A stretch of DNA of 13,168 nt from Pleurotus ostreatus/Saccharomyces cerevisiae fusant. Taxonomy: Eukaryota > Opisthokonta. Shown here piece by piece: positions 1-7,200 of this stretch. A program made the translations under genes and the position numbers. The DNA is taken from NCBI GenBank assembly GCA_024196135.1, contig JAMQCK010001000.1, positions 1 to 13,168 on the forward strand. Direction: 5' to 3'. Numbering within the stretch: position 1 is the first letter of the stretch; each line of letters starts with the position of its first letter. Under the pieces are notes generated by a model, which worked only from the letters and a program-made list of their open reading frames with translations, searched no databases and was not told the DNA's origin.

Positions 1-86
1 TTGTGATGCGGTCGTGCATCGAGGTCGCGTGAAGGAGCTCCGACTAGGTACACAGGAGGTCGGAACGGTGAGAGGCCGAGGAAGGG

Positions 87-107
87 CGCCGTAGGGACGC
101 CGTAGGG
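87..107. repeat. short direct repeat, 10 bases twice at 11-base spacing
   Basis: CGCCGTAGGG occurs at 87-96 and again at 98-107, separated by one base. It lies in the LTR piece beyond the hairpin row in element sense. A role is not evident; it may be replication slippage. Confidence 0.6.
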
Positions 108-120
108 TAGTGAGATAGAT

Positions 121-167
121 GCCACTAGAGGCACTGTCGCCGCGTAGGCGCGATTGCCTCTCGTGGC
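121..167 (-). other. LTR stem-loop A
   Basis: Bases 121-133 pair with 155-167 over 13 positions with one mismatch (126 against 162). Inside the loop a second 4-bp stem forms (138-141 with 147-150) around a 5-base loop. It is the last hairpin of the row in element sense. Confidence 0.75.
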
Positions 168-179
168 ACACGTAGCTAG

Positions 180-212
180 GAGGCGCGAAGGCTAGGATGA
201 GCCTCGCGCCTC
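180..212 (-). other. LTR stem-loop B
   Basis: Bases 180-188 pair perfectly with 204-212 (9 bp). After a single unpaired base at 189 the helix continues with 190-193 against 200-203, closing a 6-base loop. A stem, one bulged base and a short inner stem is the same plan as in hairpins C and E. Confidence 0.75.
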
Positions 213-241
213 GAGTAGTCGTAGTAGAATGGAAGGTTGGG

Positions 242-274
242 CGCCCTCCGCTGGTGGTGAGACCGCGGAGGGCG
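242..274 (-). other. LTR stem-loop C (first of three 47-48-base periodic units)
   Basis: Bases 242-251 pair perfectly with 265-274 (10 bp). Base 252 is bulged, then 253-255 pair with 262-264 and close a 6-base loop. On the plus strand the core is GCTGGT (250-255) facing ACCGC (262-266), which in element RNA is a bulged A inside ACCAGC. Confidence 0.8.
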
Positions 275-288
275 AAGCGCTGTATATG

Positions 289-324
289 AGCCCTAGGCTG
301 GTCCCTTAGGGACTGCAGAGGGCT
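289..324 (-). other. LTR stem-loop D (second periodic unit)
   Basis: Bases 289-294 pair with 319-324 (6 bp). A 2x2 internal loop follows, then 297-298 with 315-316, a bulged base at 299, then 301-305 with 309-313 around a 3-base loop. The GCTGGT core sits at 297-302, 47 bases after that of hairpin C. The outer stem differs in sequence from C and E but is still complementary. Confidence 0.65.
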
Positions 325-337
325 GAGATGGAGATGA

Positions 338-367
338 GCCCCGCGCTGGTCTGTGACCGCGCGGGGC
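338..367 (-). other. LTR stem-loop E (third periodic unit)
   Basis: Bases 338-346 pair perfectly with 359-367 (9 bp, almost all G-C). Base 347 is bulged, and 348-350 pair with 356-358 around a 5-base loop. The GCTGGT core is at 345-350, 48 bases after that of hairpin D. In element sense this is the hairpin nearest the TATA-like box, so it would lie near the 5' end of the transcript. Confidence 0.8.
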
Positions 368-410
368 GAGAGGCTTACGGGGAGCAGACGACGGAAGACA
401 GAAGCAAGAT

Positions 411-420
411 GATATATTAT
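411..420 (-). promoter_or_regulatory. TATA-like box of the LTR promoter
   Basis: In element sense the bases read ATAATATATC, the only strongly AT-rich run in a GC-rich LTR piece. It lies about 125 bases inside the LTR, a usual place for the U3 core promoter. Transcription would then start roughly at 380-390, just ahead of the hairpin row. A start site cannot be read directly. Confidence 0.5.
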
Positions 421-448
421 GTAAGCGCTGACGCGCGTTCAAGAAAGG

Positions 449-460
449 GCGCACGTGCGC
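449..460. promoter_or_regulatory. 12-base palindrome with an E-box (CACGTG) in U3
   Basis: GCGCACGTGCGC is a perfect palindrome with CACGTG at 452-457. It lies about 30 bases upstream of the TATA-like box in element sense. CACGTG is the classical site for bHLH factors, of which fungal Cbf1 and Pho4 types are known members. Binding here is inference. Confidence 0.4.
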
Positions 461-543
461 GCGAGTCCATAAGGATCTACAAGTGACTACAAGATACGTA
501 GGTTGATGAGCATGTCCGTGAGTAAGGTAACGCCATACCACAA

Positions 544-554
544 CGCCCCCCACA
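544..554 (-). promoter_or_regulatory. polypurine tract (plus-strand DNA primer)
   Basis: In element sense the bases are TGTGGGGGGCG, directly abutting the proposed LTR start at 543. A G-rich run flush against the LTR is where RNase H leaves the primer for second-strand synthesis. It is short and interrupted by pyrimidines, but it is the only such run between the last stop codon and the LTR. Confidence 0.65.
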
Positions 555-565
555 TGCGAGACGAC

Positions 566-3500
566 CTACACCACGCCGGCGCCACCAGCACCCGGAGAAG
601 GGGGCCGGCGCCCAGGGAAGAAGCCGTCCGGAAAAAGCGGGTCGAAATTGCCGTCGCGAGCTTTGGCGCGAGCCCATCGCTCACGAACCTGCCGGCCGCC
701 GCGCGTCCGCCCGCGGCGCTCGTCAGAGGGCTCCGACAGACGGTCCTCCAAATCGGGCACACCCGGGCCGTCGGACAGACGAGAGCTCAAGGAGGGGCGC
801 TCGACCCGGTCGAGCAGGGACCGCGAAGACTGCGCCGCGGAGGGAGGCGCCTCGTCGCTCATACGAGACAGCAGCGAGGGAGCGACGCTCGCAGGGGCGC
901 TGGAGGGCGGCGTCGAGGCCGGAGCAGGGGAAGAGGCTGCCGCGAGAGGCACCGCTGGGGGAGCGGCAAGGGCGACGGGCGGCGGCGCGGCGACCGGCTG
1001 CGCGGGAGGGGCGCTAAGCGGCAACGACAGGCCCCCGAGCAACGCCTGGAGGGGCAGACCGAAAAGGGAACCCATCGCGGGCGGCGCAGCGGGGGGCATG
1101 GACGGTGGATCCACGTCCATGGGGCCGGGGGCGGGAGGCAACGACGCAGCGACCTGCGGCGGCGGCGCCCCCAAGGCTGCTTGCGCGCCGCCGCGCACGT
1201 CGGAGGACGGCCACGACGCCAGCATACGGCTCAGGGCCTCGTACTGATAAGGGAGGGGCAGGACCGGCAAGGGCCAAGGCAGGGGTAGCGGGGGTTGGGC
1301 GGGTGGAAAAGTCGATGGAGAGGCCGCGGGAGGCCCTGCTCGCGCTGACGATGCTTGATCGGGCGGCGCTGCCGCCGAAGGCACTGCGCTACCCGTGCTC
1401 ACCCGTTCCCAGCTGCTGGATTCGACCTGGTCCCTGCTCGCCGAGGCTGCTGGCTCCGTCGTAGGCCGTGGTGGACTTCCCCGCCGTCGAGGGGAGGTGG
1501 AGGCGCGGCGCCCGCGTGGCCTGGAAGGACCTGCGCGGGGAGACAATGAACGGCGCCATGTCCTCGGGGAGGGCGAGCGCCTGCGCCGATCCGCGTGCAC
1601 GGGGGAGCGCGCGCGGTACCTCCGAACGGGCGAGTCCCTGCGCGATCGGTACGAGCTGTTGCGTCCGCCGGCCCCTCGATACCACGAATCGCGCGGCGCT
1701 GGTGGGCGCTCCCATCGGTCGGCGCGGACGGCCTGCGCGGCGAGGCTGGAGTACTCCGAGGCGGTCAGGACCCGCGCGTCCACGTCGACGCCGTCGACAC
1801 CTTGTCGGTGGAGGGTGGTGACGAAGGTCTCAGCCAGGCGAAAGTCGGGTAGAGTGATGCCGTAGACGTCGCGACCGTCGACCTCCGCCCTGAAGACATG
1901 GTCGATCTCGACTTCCCGGTAACAGGCTGCCCGCGTGAGGCCTCTCAGAAATTCGCGCCAGCTGAGGGACGAACGGGCCGCCACCCTGACATAGTGTGCG
2001 AAACGCCCGCGAGGCTCGGGCTTGAGGCGAGAAGTTCGACCCGGTTCGTACTCCCACCGTCCCCAAGGAAAGGCGGTCTGCCAGTCGTGGAAGTCGCGCG
2101 TGATATCCTCGTACGAGTCGCGGTCATTGGGCCCTCGAGAAGGTGGTGCCGGCGTTGGCGGGTCAACGCGCATAGGAGATGGCGCTCGCGCCGCTAAAGG
2201 CGCCGACGCAGGGGAGGGCTCTTCCGCCGCCGCGGGCGCCTGAGCCACTCTGTCCTGCGGCGCGTATCCAATCGCGTGCCAGTTCGGCATGCGGTCCCAG
2301 TCTGAATCTTCGTAGGCGCCATCATTCAACGTTACGCGGTCATCCTCCACGTACTGAGGACGGCGAGAGGGCAGCGCGGGCGCAGGTCGGAGCTGGACCA
2401 ATCCCGCGTGTAGCTCCCCTGGGTTCGCACGCGGGTACACCCACCGGCCCATCGTCTTGGCATGCAGCTCGTTGAGGGTGACGCTGCTGGGATGATCGGG
2501 GAAGAAGTGGGGGAGTCGAGGCAAAGGGCAACCAAAGACTTCAGGCTCGACGAGGCCGAGGTAGGTGGGTTTCTCCGGCAGTAGGTACAGACAAGTGTTC
2601 TCGTCGTCGTACATGTTGAAGTACTCGTCCTCCTCGAGCGCCAACTCGCTTTTCGCGCGTTCCTTGCTGACGTGGAAGAAGCAAGGGGCTGTCTGCTTCG
2701 GCGCGGGCTCGTATGATGTAAGGATCCACCTCTCCCAGTTGCGACTTGACTGCTTGACGGGTATCGGCGGCGTCTGAATCCAACCGTGCTCGAACCCGGG
2801 GACCTCCACGACGTGATGTTCGAGTACGGGGTCGGGCCGCCAGCCCAGGTGCCGAGCATGCGTGAAGAACGTGTTCCAGGGTGTCGGCGGCTCTACCGTT
2901 GGTCGAACCGGTACATAGGCGGACTTCGCGGGCAAGGCGCGGTCGGCGAGAGTGTCGGGCAGGGAGCGGCTGGGGAGGAGAGCGACCAAGGTGGACAGGG
3001 TGGTGGTTGGCGTAGCGGAGTCGGATGCAGGCTCTGCCACGTAGAGAGGCACGCGCGCGCGAACTAGTAGCCACAACCCCTCACGTTCAGTCGACGTGTT
3101 GGCCCAGAAGCCCATGTACTTCATCTCGGCGTCGCGCGGGCCACGGCGCCTCATCTCCTCCACGTCGAGCCAGCAACCGTCCTCGGACAGCCGGCGGGCG
3201 GTCTCGATCCAGGCGAGCTTGGCGCGTAGACCTCGTTGTAGGTGGGTGAGATGGTCGAGATATGCCGCGAAAGGCACTGGTTCCATGAGGCGACGAATGT
3301 CCGTCTTGTCGGGGAAGGAAGGCCGGCTGCCGATGACGGCGGGCCAATGCGCGGCGGCGGAGCGGTAGCGAGATATCTCCTCCTCCTGGGCCTCGTTGAG
3401 GGACTCGAGCTGCATGACGTACGCCGCCGTAGCGCTGTAACGCTTCGTAGCGGCGCTAAAGACGTGTATGTCATGATCGAGAGCGCGCCGGAAGGCTGGG

Positions 3501-4060
3501 TGCTTCGCACGAAGCGCGTCGGTGGGCCGAAGGAGTAGAGCGGCGTAGGGCATATCAGATCGGTAGTATTGAGCGTGCTCGAACGGGTCACCAGGGCCGA
3601 GATGACCGTCTGCATATCGTCGGTCCTCCTGTTCCGCAGGAGCGGCCAGGTCTCGACAGCCACTACGTCTGGTAGGCTCTGCGAGGTACCCGGGAAAGAA
3701 GGGAATTGAAGGGGGTTCGTCCGATGATGCCGCGACGATGTTGCACGACCAGAGTTGAGCGATCGCCTCCGCTGGGTCTGGCGCATCGCGAATACGGCCA
3801 CGTTGCGTGCGTCGGACGCGACGGTAAAACCAAGGGAGTATCCAAGAGAGTGGAAAATAGATGAGAGGGAGGCGTTCATAGTGTGCGAAAGCAGGGAGGC
3901 GAGGAGAGTCGAACATCGGCTGCGGAGGGTCAGGCAGCTTGGACGACCTGCTGCCGCCGGAGGGCCCCGGAGCGGGCGCTTCACCGCCACTACTCCTTGC
4001 AGGCGCCTGCGCGCCGCTACTGTTGGCCTTCGACGGTCGGGCGGCAGAGGACGACGACAT
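566..4060 (-). CDS. Extra 3' gene of the retrotransposon: unrecognised N-terminal half, RRM-like region and RS-rich domain (1164 aa)
   Basis: I do not recognise this protein by name. Residues 1-50 are Ser/Ala/Pro-rich; 63-79 form a short hydrophobic segment followed by Arg-rich residues; about 80-560 look globular with many Trp, Tyr and Pro. Residues 688-767 read as beta-alpha-beta-beta-alpha-beta, RRM-like, with only degenerate RNP motifs (DVYGITL in the third strand). Residues 800-865 are rich in RS, SR and SP dipeptides, as in SR splicing factors. The rest is Pro/Ala/Ser-rich, with four 'LLxRLSD'-like motifs at about 1060-1110 and a basic end. There is no signal peptide, glycoprotein or fusion-peptide pattern, so it is not an ordinary env. 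The start has a good context (CCACCATGTC) and lies 152 bases after the Gag-Pol stop. Nuclear import or RNA binding is inference. Confidence 0.85.
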   Translation of the reverse strand: MSSSSAARPSKANSSGAQAPARSSGGEAPAPGPSGGSRSSKLPDPPQPMFDSPRLPAFAHYERLPLIYFPLSWILPWFYRRVRRTQRGRIRDAPDPAEAIAQLWSCNIVAASSDEPPSIPFFPGYLAEPTRRSGCRDLAAPAEQEDRRYADGHLGPGDPFEHAQYYRSDMPYAALLLRPTDALRAKHPAFRRALDHDIHVFSAATKRYSATAAYVMQLESLNEAQEEEISRYRSAAAHWPAVIGSRPSFPDKTDIRRLMEPVPFAAYLDHLTHLQRGLRAKLAWIETARRLSEDGCWLDVEEMRRRGPRDAEMKYMGFWANTSTEREGLWLLVRARVPLYVAEPASDSATPTTTLSTLVALLPSRSLPDTLADRALPAKSAYVPVRPTVEPPTPWNTFFTHARHLGWRPDPVLEHHVVEVPGFEHGWIQTPPIPVKQSSRNWERWILTSYEPAPKQTAPCFFHVSKERAKSELALEEDEYFNMYDDENTCLYLLPEKPTYLGLVEPEVFGCPLPRLPHFFPDHPSSVTLNELHAKTMGRWVYPRANPGELHAGLVQLRPAPALPSRRPQYVEDDRVTLNDGAYEDSDWDRMPNWHAIGYAPQDRVAQAPAAAEEPSPASAPLAARAPSPMRVDPPTPAPPSRGPNDRDSYEDITRDFHDWQTAFPWGRWEYEPGRTSRLKPEPRGRFAHYVRVAARSSLSWREFLRGLTRAACYREVEIDHVFRAEVDGRDVYGITLPDFRLAETFVTTLHRQGVDGVDVDARVLTASEYSSLAAQAVRADRWERPPAPRDSWYRGAGGRNSSYRSRRDSPVRRYRARSPVHADRRRRSPSPRTWRRSLSPRAGPSRPRGRRASTSPRRRGSPPRPTTEPAASASRDQVESSSWERVSTGSAVPSAAAPPDQASSARAGPPAASPSTFPPAQPPLPLPWPLPVLPLPYQYEALSRMLASWPSSDVRGGAQAALGAPPPQVAASLPPAPGPMDVDPPSMPPAAPPAMGSLFGLPLQALLGGLSLPLSAPPAQPVAAPPPVALAAPPAVPLAAASSPAPASTPPSSAPASVAPSLLSRMSDEAPPSAAQSSRSLLDRVERPSLSSRLSDGPGVPDLEDRLSEPSDERRGRTRGGRQVRERWARAKARDGNFDPLFPDGFFPGRRPPSPGAGGAGVV
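1462..1999 (-). other. RRM-like region plus RS domain of the extra gene
   Basis: Residues 688-767 are predicted by eye to alternate strand-helix-strand-strand-helix-strand: HYVRVAA, then a SWREFLRGL helix, EIDHVFRAEV, DVYGITLPDF, an AETFVTTLHRQ helix, and DVDARVL. Residues about 800-865 follow with RSRR, RDSP, RARSP, RRRRSPSP, RRSLSP and TSPRRRGSP. RRM followed by RS is the known order in SR proteins. The RRM part is weak because aromatic RNP residues are mostly lacking; the RS part is plain. Confidence 0.45.
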
Positions 4061-4212
4061 GGTGGGAGATGGAAGGAAGATGGAGGGGAAAGATCGATTG
4101 CGAGAGTTGCGTTTGAAACTCCGACGCCGGCTGACTAAGCGCGCTTCCCCGGTGGCGTCGCTCGGACCGGCGGCGGCCCGAGCCAGCGCCTACGCGCGCC
4201 TCTCGGTGAGGT
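4061..4212 (-). other. spacer between Gag-Pol and the extra gene
   Basis: There are 152 non-coding bases. In element sense the last 33 bases before the ATG (4093-4061) are pyrimidine-rich (30 of 33). Such tracts mark transcription starts in many fungal promoters and also occur before 3' splice sites, but no AG lies between the tract and the ATG. No TATA-like run is seen. The second gene could use its own transcript, a spliced transcript or re-initiation; sequence alone does not decide. Confidence 0.5.
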
Positions 4213-7200
4213 TCAATTCGCTGGTTGGACTGACTTCTGTGACTCCTTCATCTTCCAGTACTCCTTGCGGAGAAGGGGAGAGTTGCGGAGGGCGTCTTCT
4301 GTGATCCACTGATCGTCCTCGGGACCGTAGTTCTTCCAACGGACCAAGTACTGTAAGCGATTACCATCCTTTTTCTTTGTGAACCGGTGGCCGAGGATAG
4401 CTTGGACCTCGTACTCTTCGATGGCCGGTATCAAGTCTCTCGGATCCTGGAGCTTGACGCGATCCCCGAATTCTGCAGGCGACGGGTTGTACTTCTTGAG
4501 GTGAGCCAAGTTGAAAACCGTGTGCATTGGATACGTGGAGGGCAGGCGAAGGCGGTAGACAGTAGGGTTGATCTTTTCCATAACCTCGAAGGGCCCCAAG
4601 GCGCGCTGCACGAGTTTCGCCCCGTTGCCTTCCGACTCGATCAACTCTAATGAGTGAGGGTTGACCAATGCCCAATCGCCTACGTCGAACTCGATGGGTG
4701 GTTTCCTTCCTTTGTTATAGGCACGAGCCTGCCTCTCCTGCGCCATGACGAGGGATTCCCGAGCCGCAGTGCGGTAGAGATTGAGCTCTTCTATGAATTC
4801 TTCCGCCAGTCGACTACGCAGCTGCGGGGTCTCGTCATGTGGTCGTTCCACCTGTTTGCTAGACGCCTTGAACATGCCCGCGAAGAGGCTAGGGCTGTAT
4901 CCAAACAGCAGGAAGTTAGGCGAGAACCGGGTAGAGGTATGCACGCTGGAGTTGTAAGAAGCCGCCAAGACGCTCAGCCACTTAGCCCAGGCCGTACGAT
5001 CCGGCGTGGCGTAGGCGCGTAGCATCTGTTCGAGCATCGCATTGAGGACTTCCGTCTGTCCGTCTGTCTGGGGGTGATGGGAGGACGACAGCGCCATTTT
5101 CGAGCCGTAGTACCCGACGACCGATTTCCAGAAGTCGGTAGCCCATCGCGCGTCTCGGTCGGTGATGATGCGTTCTGGTAATCCGTAAACATTCACGACT
5201 CTTTCCACGAAAATTTTGGCAAAATCTTCGCGCTTGAGCTGGTTGTACGTCGGAATGAACATTGCGAACTTGGTGAGCTTGTCCACGATGACCAGTATGG
5301 CGGTGAACTTCTCCTTCCCGGAGGCCGGCAGACCGGTGATAAGGTCCAGAGATACGGTTTGAAAGGGTCGCTGAGGTATGTGTGCTGGTCGTAGCCCACC
5401 CTGCTTGCCCGAGCGGTCGTACTTAATTTTCTGGCACACATCGCATGTCAGCGCAAAGGTCTCCGCATCCTTGTACATGGACGGCCAGAAAAAGGTGTCC
5501 TTCAGTCGGGTGATGAATCGGGTGGCCCCCGCGTGAGCGCTCTCAAAGGGCGAGTCGTGTACAGTGGAAAGCACGTAGTTAACCTCACTCCGTGGCACAC
5601 ACAGACGGTACTGCCAGTCCGCGTTGATGAAGTAAAGCAGCCCGTTGTTGCCTCGTTGAAAGCGCGACGGCGTGAGCAGTGTTTGCGCGCTCGGTTCCTT
5701 CTCCACTACGTGTTGTTTGAAAAACGCGTCCTCGTGGTATCCTTTCGTGAAGCGTTCCAAGACCTCTGGTGCTAGCTGGATCAACAGATGAGGCTGCGGC
5801 TCGTCCTCCGGTTGGAAATCTGGCACTCCTGGTGGGTACGTCCAGTGATCGCCTTGGGGAAATGGCAGGTCTTCCTCGACGGACTCGATTTTGTCTTCTT
5901 TCGCTGGTGCTTCGTCGACTCGATCTGGGCTTGAACTTCGTCGAGCTGCCCCCGTCGGCGCCTCGTCTGCCGTTTTGTCCGGACCTGAGCTGGATCTGGC
6001 GGCTTCCGCGGGCGCCTTTGTCGCCCCCTGCTCCTTCTGTTCGTCCGCCATACGCTTCTGTCGCCTTGTCTGAATCGCGTATGCTTCGAAGGGAGTATGA
6101 CCCCGACCATCTTCGAGAAGCTCTTCCCAAAAGAAGGCGTCCACGAGGCCGCCGCTTGCGTCGCGTTCGCTTGAAAATGCGGCCTTCTTTGCTGGCGCAA
6201 ACTTGTCAGCATCTTCTGCCGACTGCCGCCACGACTGCTTCTCCTCGTCCACCGGAATGTGCGCTGCGTGATCCGACGTAGGCGAGCTATGCGGCGGCAC
6301 TCTGGGTAGTCGCGACAACGGATCGACGTTCGAATGCACTCGCCCTGGGCGATGGATGATGCGGAGATTCGGGTACGCTGCAAACACCGCCCCCCACGCC
6401 GCTAGCCGCCTATTCGCGTTCTCATAGACGCGCGCCCATTGCAAGGCAGCATGGTCGGTAATGAGAAGGATGTGTTCGCCCTCAATAATGGGTTGGAACT
6501 TGACTAGAGCTTCCTTGGCGCCTAACGCCTCCCGTTCTGTCGCGCTGTAGTTCCTCTCCGCGGGCTGAAGGGTCCGACTCCAGTAGATCAGGACGCGCTC
6601 GACGTGAACCGTAGTGTCGTCGAGAGTGGCCGCCCACTGATCAGGCGTGGCCTGTTCGGCGGAGTCCTTGTAAGTGGTGTACATCGACGGCACGTCCTGC
6701 CCCTTGTCCCACGCCGCCTCAAGGCGCCTGTACGCTGCGGTACCCTTCAAATCGCCGACCTTGATAGGCTGGACCTGCTGCAAACAGGCGCCAATCGCCA
6801 CGTCCGACGCATCGGTGTACAAACGATACGGTCGGCCAGCCATCGGGTGCCCTAGGACAGGCGCGTTCACCAAGGCGTCCTTGGCCTGCTGGAAGGCGAT
6901 CTCGTGCTCCGCGTCCCAAGACCATCGAGCACCTTTCTTCAGCAGGCGGAACAGCGGCGCCGCTATGTAGGAGTAGAATGGTATGTACATGGAGAAGTAC
7001 ACCACCATACCCAAGAAGCGTTGCAAGTCCGCCACGTTCCGCGGGCGCTCCAGTTCTTGAATGGCCCGGATCTTCTCTTCGTGGGTGGAAAGACCTAGTC
7101 GCGAGACCTTTTGCCCCAAGAGGAGAATGGAGGAATAGCCGATGAAGCATTTCTTAGGAGACAAGGTAATGCCGGCCGCGGCGATGGCGCCCAGAACCTT

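Larger units (their letters stand above)
1..543 (-). repeat. 3' LTR, whole or 5'-most part (U3 and R/U5)
   Basis: In element sense the LTR starts at 543 with TTGTGGTATGG directly after a G-rich polypurine tract, where a 3' LTR should begin. On the plus strand the piece starts TTGTG at base 1 and ends CACAA at 543, a perfect 5-bp terminal inverted repeat of TG...CA type. That allows the LTR to be exactly 543 bp. However, no copy of this sequence occurs at the right edge, so the TTGTG at base 1 may be chance and the LTR may continue beyond the window. It contains a TATA-like box, an E-box palindrome and a row of hairpins. No coding sequence is credible here. Confidence 0.7.

Noticed and set aside
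242..367. CRISPR-like regular spacing of hairpins
   Set aside because: The repeated unit is not constant in sequence, only three units are in register, and the setting is a eukaryotic LTR element.
293..553. 86-codon minus-strand frame inside the LTR
   Set aside because: It spans the LTR boundary, polypurine tract and promoter signals, and is cut by none of the constraints of coding sequence; a chance frame.
503..1288. 261-codon plus-strand open frame, Arg/Gly-rich
   Set aside because: It lies antisense to the tail of the extra gene and the LTR, and its composition is what GC-rich Pro/Ala/Ser codons give when read backwards. No motif or start signal supports it.
3151..3990. 279-codon minus-strand open frame in another frame
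   Set aside because: It overlaps the N-terminal half of the extra gene fully, has no domain, and is open only because the GC-rich region has few stops.
566..4060. Envelope gene as explanation for the extra 3' gene
   Set aside because: No signal peptide, no C-terminal membrane anchor, no fusion-peptide or glycosylation-rich ectodomain pattern. The single hydrophobic stretch at residues 63-79 is short and near the N-terminus.
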